DNA of 43,308 bases from an uncultured Acetatifactor sp. (GTDB taxonomy: Bacteria > Bacillota > Clostridia > Lachnospirales > Lachnospiraceae), in the NCBI GenBank assembly GCA_947595925.1, contig CANQEV010000024.1, positions 1 to 43,308 on the forward strand. The letters are read 5' to 3'. The position numbers were made by a program, and so were the translations under genes. A model generated the notes under the pieces. That model made no database searches and was not told the DNA's origin. It worked only from the letters and a program-made list of their open reading frames with translations. Of this stretch, positions 24,342 to 33,054 are shown one piece after another (the stretch's first letter is position 1; the number at the start of each line of letters is the position of its first letter).

Positions 24342-24406
24342 CGTTTCGATTCACTCAGCCTGTTTCGCCCATCTGATCATGTACGACATCTCAACGCCTC
24401 CTCTTT

Positions 24407-25363
24407 TCAGGCCCCCTGCCCTTCTTTTTCTGTGCCGAGGATCTCCCTGCAGATCCATCCGTATATGTCCTCCATCACCTGCTGCCGGTCCGTCTCGTTC
24501 AGGATCTCGTGACGGTCCTGGGGATACAGCCTGCACTGCAATTTGCGCAGCCCGGCCTTCTCCAGAGACTCCATCGTGCGCTTTACGCCCTTCCCGTAAT
24601 CGCCCACGGGATCCTCCTCCCCGGAAACCAGAAAAAGCGGCAGATCCTTCGGGATCTTCTCCAAATTTTCCGCCTTCTGGATCCTGGAGATCAGTTCAAA
24701 GAGCGTCCGAAAACCGTTCACCGTAAAGCAGAAACCGCACAGGGGATCTTCCCGGTACCGGTCCACGTTTTCCGGATTCCGGCTGAGCCAGTCGCTCTCC
24801 GTCCGGGCATCGGGTATCTTCTTATTATACGAGCCAAAGGCGATCCCGTTCAGCAGACGGCTGACATGTTCGTCCCCGAGAAAGATCTTCTGGAGCCCTG
24901 CCAGGGCCTTTCCCATGCACAGGACCGCTCCGGGCTGCATCCCGGTTCCCATGATCACCGCCCCCTGGATCCCGCTGCCGTACCGGCAGAGGTAATTCCG
25001 CAGGATAAAGGAGCCCATGCTGTGCCCCAGTATCACATAGGGAAGCCCCGGAAACTTCTCCTGGGTCATCTTCTTTAAGCGGTGTACGTCCCGGACCACC
25101 ACCGTGGCGGGATCCTGGGCACAGAAATAACCGTAGGGCCGTCCCGCCGCCACAGAAGCGCCGTGGCCCAGGTGATCCTCCGCCGTCACCAGGAACCCCC
25201 GCTCCGTCAGAAAGCCGGCAAATTCCTCATAGCGCTCCACATGCTCCGCCATGCCATGCACGATCTGCAGGACCGCTATGGGCTCCGCCTCCGGAAGATA
25301 CCGCACCGCGTGCAGTCTGCTGACCCCGTCCCTGGAGTCAAAGTAAAACTCTTCTTTTCTCAT
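24407..25363 (-). CDS. Alpha/beta hydrolase, lysophospholipase/monoacylglycerol lipase-like
   Basis: The 318-aa protein belongs to the Hydrolase_4/S33 group. The nucleophile elbow is GHSMGS, the oxyanion HGMAEH loop is near the N-terminus, and the acid and base are likely in VSGEEDPVGD and PQDRHEILNE. It probably cleaves monoglycerides or lysophospholipids in the cytoplasm. There is no signal peptide. The ATG at 25363 is used with GGGGGA just upstream, rather than a TTG four codons earlier. The GNAT frame begins only 18 nt downstream, and the gene follows metG on the same strand. Confidence 0.85.
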   Translation of the reverse strand: MRKEEFYFDSRDGVSRLHAVRYLPEAEPIAVLQIVHGMAEHVERYEEFAGFLTERGFLVTAEDHLGHGASVAAGRPYGYFCAQDPATVVVRDVHRLKKMTQEKFPGLPYVILGHSMGSFILRNYLCRYGSGIQGAVIMGTGMQPGAVLCMGKALAGLQKIFLGDEHVSRLLNGIAFGSYNKKIPDARTESDWLSRNPENVDRYREDPLCGFCFTVNGFRTLFELISRIQKAENLEKIPKDLPLFLVSGEEDPVGDYGKGVKRTMESLEKAGLRKLQCRLYPQDRHEILNETDRQQVMEDIYGWICREILGTEKEGQGA

Positions 25364-25477
25364 ATATTCCCCCAAAAAGGATGCCGTTCTCTCCGTCGGC
25401 TGATCTGATCTCAGTATAACGCATTTCTCTTCAAAAGGGAATTGACTTTACTAAAATTTTATCCTCTTTTTATCCTT

Positions 25478-27481
25478 TTAACAGATTTCCGCGCCTGCGG
25501 GCATCGTCTTCTCGGGCGTCAACAGGGCGAGATTCCCCTCCGCGTCCTCCGCGCAGAGCAGCATCCCCTCGCTCATCACCCCGGCCAGCTCCCTGGGGGC
25601 AAGATTCACCAGCACCATCACTTTCTTGCCAACCATCTCTTCGGGGCTGTAATGGGCCCGTATCCCGGAGACGATCTGCTTTACCTGGCTGCCGATCCGA
25701 ACCTTGCTGCAGAGAAGCTTCTTGGACTTCGGAACCGTCTCGCAGGCGATGATCTCGCCCACCTGGAACTGCAGCTTTGCAAAATCGTCATAGGAGATCT
25801 CCGCCTTGGGCTCGATGTCGATGACATCCGCGCCGGCCTGCTCCTGTCCGGCTTCAGCGCCTCCGTCTTTCGACGCCTCGGCGATCATGGCCAGACGCAG
25901 TTCCTCCTCCCTGGCTTCCACGGCTTTCATGTCCAGACGGGCAAAGAGGATCTGGGGCGTCTCCGTCACCTTCACCCCGTCTTTCCGCAGCCCGAACTGG
26001 GTCAGCAGTTCAAAATCCCGCAGGGGCTCGCCCAGCTGCTGGGAGATCTTCCCAGCGGTCTCCGGCATAAAGGGCTCCAGAAGGGAAGCCCCCGTCATGA
26101 TCCCCTCCATCAGATTGTAGAGAACCGTGGAAAGTCTGTCAGCTTTCGCCTCGTCCTTGGCCAGGATCCAGGGCTCCGTCTCGTCAATATACTTATTGCA
26201 GCGCTTGAAGATGCCGAAGATCTCCGTGAGGGCATCCGCCACCCGGAGCTTCTCCATCTTGTCCACCACCTTCTGATAGGTGCCGGCCACCACGGCCTTC
26301 AGATCTGCGTCCACGGCAGCGTCCTGCTCCGTGAACTGCGCCTTCTTATCGTCGGCGATCCCTCCAAAATATTTATTGGTCATGGCGACGGTGCGGTTCA
26401 CCAGATTCCCCAGGGTGTTCGCCAGGTCCGAATTGGCCCTCTCCGCGATCACCTCCCAGGTGGCGTTGCCATCCGTCTCGAAGGGCATCTCATGCAGCAT
26501 ATAATAGCGCACGGCGTCCACGCCGAAGAAATCCACGAGATCGTCGACATAGATCACGTTTCCCCTGGACTTGCTCATCTTGTCGTTGTTCATCAGGAGC
26601 CAGGGATGCCCGAACACCTGCTTCGGCAGGGGTTCTCCCAGCGCCATCAGGAAGATGGGCCAGTAGATCGTATGGAAGCGGATGATATCCTTTCCGATCA
26701 GGTGCAGGTCCGCCGGCCAGAGCTTCTTGTACTGCTCCGTGCTGTTTCCCTCCGCGTCGTAGCCGATGCCGGTGATATAATTGGTCAGCGCGTCCAGCCA
26801 GACATATACCACGTGTTTCTCGTCAAAATCCACGGGGATCCCCCACTTAAAAGAGGTTCGGGAGACGCACAGGTCCTGAAGCCCCGGGAGCAGGAAATTG
26901 TTCATCATCTCGTTTTTCCTGGCCACCGGCTGAATGAACTCCGGATGCTCGTTGATATGCCGGATCAGCCTGTCCGCGTATTTGCTCATGCGGAAGAAAT
27001 AGGCCTCCTCCTTGGCGGGCTTTACCTCCCTGCCGCAGTCGGGGCACTTCCCATCCACAAGCTGAGTCTCCGTCCAGAAAGATTCGCAGGGCGTACAGTA
27101 AAGCCCTTCGTAGGACCCCTTGTAGATGTCCCCCTGCTCGTACAGGCGGCGGAAGATCTTCTGCACCTGCCTCTCATGGTCCGCGTCCGTGGTGCGGATA
27201 AACTTATCGTAGGAGACATTCAGAAGGTCGCAGAGACCGCGGATCGTCCCCGCTACGCCGTCCACAAACTCCTTCGGGGTGACGCCCGCCTCCTGGGCCT
27301 TCTGCTCGATCTTCTGACCGTGCTCGTCGGTTCCGGTCTGGAAGAAGACCTCATACCCTTCCTTCCTCTTAAATCTGGCGATGCTGTCCGCCAGGACCAC
27401 CTCATAATTGTTTCCGATGTGAGGCTTGCCCGAGGTGTAGGCGATCGCCGTCGTCAGATAATACTTTCCCTTGCCGCTCAT
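25478..27481 (-). CDS. metG: Methionine--tRNA ligase
   Basis: The 667-aa enzyme charges tRNA-Met. The class I signature HIGN is at residues 21-24 and KMSKS is at 301-305. A zinc knuckle has C129, C132, C146 and C149. The anticodon-binding domain follows (about 390-510), and the C-terminal 105 residues form the tRNA-binding OB domain found in dimeric MetRS (FAKLQFQVGEIIACETVPKSKKLL). It is preceded by a T-box leader with a methionine specifier, so expression should rise when uncharged tRNA-Met accumulates. Confidence 0.96.
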   Translation of the reverse strand: MSGKGKYYLTTAIAYTSGKPHIGNNYEVVLADSIARFKRKEGYEVFFQTGTDEHGQKIEQKAQEAGVTPKEFVDGVAGTIRGLCDLLNVSYDKFIRTTDADHERQVQKIFRRLYEQGDIYKGSYEGLYCTPCESFWTETQLVDGKCPDCGREVKPAKEEAYFFRMSKYADRLIRHINEHPEFIQPVARKNEMMNNFLLPGLQDLCVSRTSFKWGIPVDFDEKHVVYVWLDALTNYITGIGYDAEGNSTEQYKKLWPADLHLIGKDIIRFHTIYWPIFLMALGEPLPKQVFGHPWLLMNNDKMSKSRGNVIYVDDLVDFFGVDAVRYYMLHEMPFETDGNATWEVIAERANSDLANTLGNLVNRTVAMTNKYFGGIADDKKAQFTEQDAAVDADLKAVVAGTYQKVVDKMEKLRVADALTEIFGIFKRCNKYIDETEPWILAKDEAKADRLSTVLYNLMEGIMTGASLLEPFMPETAGKISQQLGEPLRDFELLTQFGLRKDGVKVTETPQILFARLDMKAVEAREEELRLAMIAEASKDGGAEAGQEQAGADVIDIEPKAEISYDDFAKLQFQVGEIIACETVPKSKKLLCSKVRIGSQVKQIVSGIRAHYSPEEMVGKKVMVLVNLAPRELAGVMSEGMLLCAEDAEGNLALLTPEKTMPAGAEIC

Positions 27482-27617
27482 GTGCTCTCTCCTTTTTCTG
27501 TTTTATTTCTAACATTTCTTTTGTTTCCAGGGCATAACACCGTTACTCCGCAGCTTCCGCAGTCTTTCACAGGCACTCGTCCGCGAATACGAATCCCCGC
27601 CGCAGAGGCCGCGGACA

Positions 27618-27962
27618 ATAAAAAACCCGCCCTCCGACATACGGATCTCCTCCGTATGTAAGAAGGCGGGCGTTACCCGCGGTACCACTTCTCTTCGCCC
27701 GAAACTCGCGCCCCGGACCTCATCGGGTCAATAACCCTAGCCGCTGTAACAGGCGGCGCCTGACGCAGCCTAACCGGAACCCCCGGCTCGGTGCGCTGCT
27801 CGGTAAGCCATCTTCCCCCGGGCTCCGCTCCATTCCTCTCAGCCTTCTCCCGCCGGACCTTCGCCCCGCCGGATGCGGAATGTTCTCTGTAAAGACAGTT
27901 CTTCAGGGTACTCTCTTCGTCATCGCTTTTGCTGTGCCTATTTGATTGTCAATTGTCGCTTA
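27618..27962 (-). promoter_or_regulatory. T-box riboswitch, methionine specifier
   Basis: The conserved T-box AGTGGTACCGCGGGT lies at about 27674-27688 on the minus strand; its UGGU fits tRNA with discriminator A. The terminator is CCCGCC...GGGCGGG plus TTTTTT at 27622-27671, overlapping the antiterminator. In Stem I the likely specifier codon is AUG at 27811-27809, in GGAAG-AUG-GCUUACCGAGC. This agrees with the gene controlled, metG, which starts 140 nt downstream. An upstream TTGACA lies at 27991-27996 but its -10 box is weak. The rest of 27482-28037 holds no gene. Confidence 0.9.
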
Positions 27963-28037
27963 TCACACAGTAACACAGACACGAACTCTTTGTCAACCGG
28001 TTTTTGAACAGAAGCCCCCGTTCATCCCCTCGTCTCC

Positions 28038-29189
28038 CTATTTTGTCACAGGAAGAACCGTATATACATACTCCGTCATGCTGGTTTCCTCCCCCTGGGA
28101 ATCAAAATGAGTTTCCCTTGTCCGGTTCCCAGCTGCGTCGTACTCCCATTCAAACCGGAAACGCCCTTTCGGATCAAAAAGGGTTTCCTTTATCCGATTT
28201 CCGGCGGCATCGTACTCATATTCAAACCATTCTTTCACATTGCCCTGTAAATCATAGTATGTCATCTTCGTATTATGTCCGGCGGCGTCATATTCCCATT
28301 CCATCCAGTAGTCTATTTTATTCCCTTCAGAATCAAAGAATGCCTTTTTCGTCATTTTCCCGGCGGCGTCATATTCCCATTCCGTCCAGTCCAATAAATT
28401 TCCCTCAACATCATATCGGATCTGCTTTGTCAGGTTTCCGGCGGCATCATACTCATACTGCGTTTCCCAGCCTTCGTAACCAGTGCCATCCAGACCATAG
28501 CGAACAAATCGCGTCTCATTTCCGGCGGCATCATACTCATACTCATACCGTACTCCCCCATCATAGGCGCTGCACTTTGTGACATTCCCCGCATCATCAT
28601 ATTCGTTTATAACGCCTTTCCAGACAGTGCCCGTACAGTCATAGGTCGTTTCCTTGACCAGATTCCCATCGGCGTTATATTCCCATTCCGTCCACTCTCC
28701 GGATTCATTGGTACATTTCACTTTGTTTCCCGCATCGTCATATTCCGTTTCACACCAAATGTACTCAATACCATCCTCATCATACTCCGCATGTCTCGTC
28801 TCATTTCCCGCGGCGTCATATTCATTTTGCCATAGAATTAGCTCGATGTTTAACGCTTCGTTATAATAAGTCCCTTTGACCTCGTTTCCGGCGGCGTCGT
28901 ATTCATACCCCCACCTGACGGTGGCGCTGCCACCCTCATAACTCAGGATCTCCGTCAGCACAGCCGTGCCATCGATCTGTGTTTCCTGGGAGGATTTCTC
29001 CGATCCGGAACTCTGCTCCCCCTCGTCCGTCCCCTGAAACACCGCACAAGACATTTCTGACGCTCCCTCCTGTCCCAGAGCCTCCGTCTTCTCCGACGCG
29101 TCTCCGGCCGGACTGCCTGCTCCACATCCGGAAAAAAACGCAGCCGACAGCATTATGGACATCAGCAACGCCAAAACTTTTCTCTTCAT
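28038..29189 (-). CDS. Lipoprotein made of YD/RHS-like repeats
   Basis: The 383-aa protein has a lipoprotein signal (MKRKVLALLMSIMLSAAFF, then SGC with C22 as the lipidated Cys) and a Ser/Glu-rich linker to about residue 75. From about 90 to the end there are about eleven repeats of 22-27 residues built on EYDAAGN-x-x-K and followed by a Y/F-D-x-x-G strand. The YD-type repeat is known from RHS and teneurin proteins and binds carbohydrates or forms beta-shells, but those are very large; this one is a small stand-alone version. No core RHS domain, toxin or immunity gene is present. It should sit on the outside of the cell membrane. The start has GGAGA upstream. Confidence 0.85.
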   Translation of the reverse strand: MKRKVLALLMSIMLSAAFFSGCGAGSPAGDASEKTEALGQEGASEMSCAVFQGTDEGEQSSGSEKSSQETQIDGTAVLTEILSYEGGSATVRWGYEYDAAGNEVKGTYYNEALNIELILWQNEYDAAGNETRHAEYDEDGIEYIWCETEYDDAGNKVKCTNESGEWTEWEYNADGNLVKETTYDCTGTVWKGVINEYDDAGNVTKCSAYDGGVRYEYEYDAAGNETRFVRYGLDGTGYEGWETQYEYDAAGNLTKQIRYDVEGNLLDWTEWEYDAAGKMTKKAFFDSEGNKIDYWMEWEYDAAGHNTKMTYYDLQGNVKEWFEYEYDAAGNRIKETLFDPKGRFRFEWEYDAAGNRTRETHFDSQGEETSMTEYVYTVLPVTK

Positions 29190-29262
29190 TTTCCTAGATT
29201 CTCCTTTTGTCCTATTTGTTTGTCCCGCCGGTCAAAAAAGCTTTTCCTTTTTCCGGAGAGTA

Positions 29263-29292
29263 CCCATAGATCATCCCCCGAAAAATTGTCAA
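29263..29292 (-). promoter_or_regulatory. Possible promoter of the YD-repeat lipoprotein
   Basis: TTGACA (29287-29292 on the minus strand) is followed after 18 bp by a weak -10 box, TATGGG (29263-29268). Confidence 0.35.
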
Positions 29293-29332
29293 ACGGCTTT
29301 GAGGCGCTTCCGGCCGGACAAGCCTCAATAAC

Positions 29333-29366
29333 AGGAAAAACCCGGAGCCTAAGGGCTGTCCGGGTT
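29333..29366 (-). terminator. Terminator at the end of the BlaR-like gene
   Basis: AACCCGGA...TCCGGGTT followed by TTTTTCC on the minus strand. The 5' arm encodes the last residues (NPDSP) of the protein. Confidence 0.75.
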
Positions 29367-30779
29367 CAGGTTCATATGGGGGCAGATTAGGATTTGGGAT
29401 GATTTTAGTCTGACTTGCTCTTCTATTTTTCCGCATTTTACGCAGCGCTTTGCCGAATAGTATTCTAAAAAGCAGCCCTTGTCCGGTCCGGCCGTGTGAT
29501 ACGCCAGCGTCACGTCCTCAAATTCATGTGCGCACTCCGCACCCGCCCCTGCTGCATCCGCGTCTTCCGTCAGAGGGTAGATGTTTCCGTCCGCGTCCTC
29601 GTACTGGGCCGGGTAATGAATGTCCTCTATTGGAAACTCAAATTCTTCCTCATGAGGTTCAAAAAAAATCGAAACCTTCACATTGGCATCCAAGCCCTGT
29701 ACCGCTTCAGCCATCACGGGATAAAACAAAATATCTTTATAAGCAAGCGTGGTCAGGGAGCAGGCAAACAGCAGGATCCCCGCCAGCAGACTTCCGATCC
29801 CTCTTCTCAGCTTTTTCTTTTTATCAAATTTGACGATCAGACGGATCCTTTTTTCAAGCCGGGATTCCGCTCTGCCGACCGCTTTTTCCGTCTGGCAGGG
29901 GCAGGTCTTGCCGCCGGCTTTTCCGGCCCCCTTATCCGCATCTTCCTCTCCCAGCGCGAGCATGGGCTTCCTTTTCCCGGAAAACATGGGGCCCGAATAA
30001 TCCACCAGCAGCCTGGCGTATGCGGACCTTTCCGCTCCGGAGCGGCCTTGGATCACCCACTCGTCGCAGCTCTGCTCGCAGAGATCGTTCAGCTCCTTTC
30101 GAAGCAGATAGACCGCCGGATTCCAAAAATGCAGCCCTCTCACCAGGTCCGCCAATATGCGCCACAGCATGTCGTGTCTCTTGATATGACAGAGTTCATG
30201 GGACAGGATCAACTCCTGCTCCATCCGTGTTTCAGGCGCTTTATAGAGCAGCAGCGGTCTGCGAATCCCCATTACCGCTGCTGCCATCCTGTCCTCACAG
30301 GGACAATATTCGATTTTCCCGTGAATCCCGTAATCCCGGCACAGCTTTGTCAGGACCGGATCCTCCCGTCTCTCTCCAAAGGCAGCGGCACTCCGGATCC
30401 CCCTCTGGCTCCGCCAGTCCCGAAAAAGCCAGAACGCCGTCATGCCGATTGCCACCACAAAATAGGCGATTACAATTCCGCCTTCATATTTCAGGGCCTG
30501 GCTGAAAAACCTTGTGCCGTCACCCGACTCCAGCACAAGCAGATCCCGGGCGGAAAAATAAGAACGGCTCTCCGAATACTGCCTCATCGGAAGCAGAAGA
30601 AGGACGGACTTATAGAGTTCACCAAGAAGATTCAGCGGAACCAGAAAAGTCAAAATAATCGCCCGCAAGAAACCATACAACGTCTTTTTATAAAGTCTGT
30701 CCCCGCTGAATTTTTTCAACAGGAAATAAGACAGCATCATAACACTGCCGGTCAGATTCATCACTATAAGCGTGTTCAT
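29349..30779 (-). CDS. M56 family metallopeptidase, BlaR1/MecR1-like sensor
   Basis: The 476-aa protein has about four membrane helices (near 5-25, 35-65, 100-120 and 330-350). The cytoplasmic zinc-protease segment has HELCH at residues 194-198 and CEQSCDEWVI downstream. BlaR1/MecR1 use this protease to inactivate the BlaI/MecI repressor. The extracellular C-terminal part (about 350-476) is short, carries CVKC and lacks a penicillin-binding domain with SxxK, so it probably senses something other than beta-lactams. It lies 39 nt downstream of the BlaI-like gene, the usual order. Confidence 0.88.
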   Translation of the reverse strand: MNTLIVMNLTGSVMMLSYFLLKKFSGDRLYKKTLYGFLRAIILTFLVPLNLLGELYKSVLLLLPMRQYSESRSYFSARDLLVLESGDGTRFFSQALKYEGGIVIAYFVVAIGMTAFWLFRDWRSQRGIRSAAAFGERREDPVLTKLCRDYGIHGKIEYCPCEDRMAAAVMGIRRPLLLYKAPETRMEQELILSHELCHIKRHDMLWRILADLVRGLHFWNPAVYLLRKELNDLCEQSCDEWVIQGRSGAERSAYARLLVDYSGPMFSGKRKPMLALGEEDADKGAGKAGGKTCPCQTEKAVGRAESRLEKRIRLIVKFDKKKKLRRGIGSLLAGILLFACSLTTLAYKDILFYPVMAEAVQGLDANVKVSIFFEPHEEEFEFPIEDIHYPAQYEDADGNIYPLTEDADAAGAGAECAHEFEDVTLAYHTAGPDKGCFLEYYSAKRCVKCGKIEEQVRLKSSQILICPHMNLNPDSP

Positions 30780-30818
30780 ATGTTCTTGTTGTTTAATTCC
30801 ATTCCTTATAAAGCTTAT

Positions 30819-31181
30819 TTAGGAATTCTCATCGATCAGCTTCTTCAGCTTCTGCTTTTCCTTGTCAGAGACATTGCACTCTTCAGCAAACGCCACGACG
30901 AACTTATTGAAATGGCCTTGGCAATAATGATCCATTGCGTCATGGGCAATCTTCAGTCCAAACTGTTCCCTGGTGCAGGAAGCACGCACCATCCGTCTCT
31001 CCCTCACCACAAAACTCTTGGCTTCCAGTCTCTGAAGCAGCGTATTCAGGGTCTGGCGGGACCAGACTTTCCCTTCCTCAAAAAACTCCTGCAGGAGTTC
31101 CGCCTGGGAGACCATCCCCTCATGTTTCCAAAGCTTTTCCATCACTTGACGCTCGGTGTTTGACAAATGAAACTTATCCAT
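30819..31181 (-). CDS. BlaI/MecI/CopY family repressor
   Basis: The 120-aa winged-helix repressor begins MDKFHLSNTERQVMEKLWKHEG and contains VWSRQTLNTLLQRLEAKSFV, typical of the BlaI/MecI DNA-binding domain. The C-terminal half is a helical dimerisation region. It should repress its own operon with the M56 peptidase. The ATG at 31181 has GAAGGAG upstream. A TACA-N11-TGTA dyad covers the promoter's -10 box and start. Confidence 0.92.
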   Translation of the reverse strand: MDKFHLSNTERQVMEKLWKHEGMVSQAELLQEFFEEGKVWSRQTLNTLLQRLEAKSFVVRERRMVRASCTREQFGLKIAHDAMDHYCQGHFNKFVVAFAEECNVSDKEKQKLKKLIDENS

Positions 31182-31212
31182 ACTTTTCTCCTTCTGCCCT
31201 AATGGCAACTAG

Positions 31213-31231
31213 TACATATTATCCTCTTGTA
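31213..31231. promoter_or_regulatory. Operator-like TACA-N11-TGTA dyad at the BlaI-like promoter
   Basis: TACA (31213-31216) and TGTA (31228-31231) form a dyad overlapping the end of the -10 box and the start of transcription. BlaI/MecI proteins recognise TACA/TGTA half-sites, usually with a shorter spacer. Confidence 0.45.
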
Positions 31232-31259
31232 TAATAGCATTTTGCGGGCGGTCCGTCAA
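31231..31259 (-). promoter_or_regulatory. Promoter of the BlaI/BlaR-like operon
   Basis: Minus-strand TTGACG (31254-31259), 17 bp, TATTAT (31231-31236). Confidence 0.75.
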
Positions 31260-31299
31260 CGAAAACTATCCTTTTTTCCGAAATCACCGCAGCAAATTT

Positions 31300-31956
31300 T
31301 CAGTCAGCCATCTTCGCAATAAAGTCCCGCGCCTTCTCTTCCGCATCTCCTCCAAAGACCGCGGATCCGGCGACGATCACGTTCGCCCCGGCCTCCAGCA
31401 CGGCGGCGAGATTCGAGGGTTTCACTCCTCCGTCCACTTCAATGGCCAGCTCCGGTTTCCTCCTGTCTGCCATGTCCCGCAGCTCCCGGACTTTTTCCAG
31501 ACATTCCGGAATCAGCGCCTGTCCTCCGAACCCCGGCTCCACCGTCATCACCAAAACCATGTCCACAAGCTCCAAATATGGCTCCACCGCCGACACGGGG
31601 GTCCCTGGCTTGATCGTGATCCCCGCCTTCTTTCCCCGGGCCCGGATAAGGGAGAGCACCGCCGCCGGGTCCCGGGCCGCCTCCAGATGAAAATTGATCA
31701 GGTCCGCTCCGCAGTCCGCGAACTCTTCAACATAGTTCTCCGGGTTTTGGATCATCAGATGGACGTCCAAAAAGAGATCCGTGCGTTTCCGGATGGATTT
31801 CAACACCGGCATGCCAAAAGAAATGGAAGGGACGAAAACGCCGTCCATCACGTCGATGTGCAGGACCTTCGCGCCTGCCCTCTCCACGGCCGATATCTCC
31901 TCTCCCAGCCGCCAGAAATCCGCCGCCAGGATAGAGGGTGATAAGATATTCTGCAT
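31300..31956 (-). CDS. rpe: Ribulose-phosphate 3-epimerase
   Basis: The 218-aa TIM-barrel enzyme interconverts D-ribulose 5-phosphate and D-xylulose 5-phosphate. The N-terminal LSPSILAADFWRLGEEI, HIDVMDGVFVPSISFG, DVHLMI, MTVEPGFGGQ and the C-terminal EVDGGV are the family motifs, holding the metal-binding His and Asp residues. It is the last gene of the pentose cluster (FGGY kinase, araD, split transketolase, rpe), but a strong terminator separates it from the transketolase, so it may be made at a lower level or from a second promoter. GAGGAGG precedes the start. Confidence 0.95.
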   Translation of the reverse strand: MQNILSPSILAADFWRLGEEISAVERAGAKVLHIDVMDGVFVPSISFGMPVLKSIRKRTDLFLDVHLMIQNPENYVEEFADCGADLINFHLEAARDPAAVLSLIRARGKKAGITIKPGTPVSAVEPYLELVDMVLVMTVEPGFGGQALIPECLEKVRELRDMADRRKPELAIEVDGGVKPSNLAAVLEAGANVIVAGSAVFGGDAEEKARDFIAKMAD

Positions 31957-31975
31957 ATATGCCTCCTCATCGTCT

Positions 31976-32010
31976 AAAAAAGGCCACGGGCAAACCCTTT
32001 GCCAGTGGCC
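31976..32010 (-). terminator. Terminator between transketolase and rpe
   Basis: GGCCACTGGCAAA-GGG-TTTGCCCGTGGCC with one mismatch, followed by TTTTTTA on the minus strand. It lies about 20 nt before the rpe start. Confidence 0.85.
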
Positions 32011-32088
32011 TCCTGCCGAGTGCAGAACACGCGGCGTTCCCCGGCCCCGGATCCCGATAAACAGGATCCGACAGGCGGCGGAACTGTT

Positions 32089-33027
32089 TTACAGAAATGC
32101 CTTTACGCTCTTGTAAACGCCCTCTGCGTCCAGACCGTATTTAGCGACCAATGCGTTTGCGGGGCCGGACTCACCGAAGATGTCCTGCATTCCCAGCTTC
32201 TTAACGGGGGTGGGCAGCTTCTCGCCAAGGCAGTCGCAAACCGCGCTGCCAAGGCCGCCGATCACGGAGTGCTCCTCCACGGTAACCACCTTTCCGGTCT
32301 TCTTCGCGCTCTTTACGATCAGGTCCTCGTCCAGGGGCTTTATGGTGCAGATATTCACAACTTCCGCGTCGATCCCGTCCGCCGCCAGCTTCTCTGCCGC
32401 GCCGAGAGCGGAGTCCACACAGATGCCGGTAGCGACGATGGTCACGTCCTTGCCCTCGCGGAGAACGGTGCCCTTGCCGATCTCGAAATGATAATCGGGC
32501 TTGTCGTTGATCACGGGAACCGCCGCACGCCCGAAGCGGATGTAAACGGGGCCCTCATGCTCCAGAGCCGCGCGAACCGCAGCCTTTGCCTCCACGTCGT
32601 CGGAAGGACACATTACAACCATGCCGGGGATCGTCCTCATCAGAGCGATATCCTCGTTACACTGGTGGGTCGCGCCGTCCTCGCCCACGGTGATGCCCGC
32701 GTGGGTCGCGCCGATCTTTACGTTCAAGTGGGGGTAGCCCACGGAGTTGCGGACCTGCTCATAGGCGCGCCCTGCCGCAAACATTGCGAAGGAGCTCACG
32801 AAGGGGATCTTCCCTACCAGGGACAGTCCGGCCGCTACGCCCATCATGTTGCACTCCGCGATACCGCAGTCAATGTGGCGGTCGGGATACGCCTTCTTAA
32901 AAATACCGGTCTTGGTAGCCGCCGCGAGGTCCGCGTCCAGAACCACCAGGTTGGGAAACTCTTCCGCCAAATCTTTTAACGCGTTGCCGTAGCTTTCACG
33001 GGTAGCGATCTTTTTCACATCTGCCAT
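32089..33027 (-). CDS. Transketolase, C-terminal subunit
   Basis: The 312-aa subunit contains the pyrimidine-binding and C-terminal domains of a split transketolase. Typical features are the DADLAAATKTG start, IAECNMMGVAAGLSLVGKIPF with the catalytic Glu, and the VTVEEHSVIGGLGSAV C-terminal domain. With the N-terminal subunit encoded just upstream it transfers two-carbon units between pentose, heptose and triose phosphates using thiamine diphosphate. The ATG at 33027 is used. The gap to the N-terminal subunit gene is only 27 nt, so both are made together. Confidence 0.93.
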   Translation of the reverse strand: MADVKKIATRESYGNALKDLAEEFPNLVVLDADLAAATKTGIFKKAYPDRHIDCGIAECNMMGVAAGLSLVGKIPFVSSFAMFAAGRAYEQVRNSVGYPHLNVKIGATHAGITVGEDGATHQCNEDIALMRTIPGMVVMCPSDDVEAKAAVRAALEHEGPVYIRFGRAAVPVINDKPDYHFEIGKGTVLREGKDVTIVATGICVDSALGAAEKLAADGIDAEVVNICTIKPLDEDLIVKSAKKTGKVVTVEEHSVIGGLGSAVCDCLGEKLPTPVKKLGMQDIFGESGPANALVAKYGLDAEGVYKSVKAFL

Positions 33028-33054
33028 TCCTCTATACCTCACCTTTCCTGAGAA

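Noticed and set aside
24351..24353. Selenocysteine codon in the GNAT gene
   Set aside because: GNAT enzymes do not use selenocysteine at this position, and no bacterial SECIS-like hairpin is evident right after the TGA.
25442..27661. Plus-strand frame of 739 codons opposite metG
   Set aside because: It is rich in His, Leu and Gly as expected from the reverse complement of metG, and it also runs into the T-box terminator.
28038..29189. RHS toxin or contact-dependent inhibition locus
   Set aside because: The protein has YD repeats only, is far too short, and no toxin tip or immunity gene is nearby.
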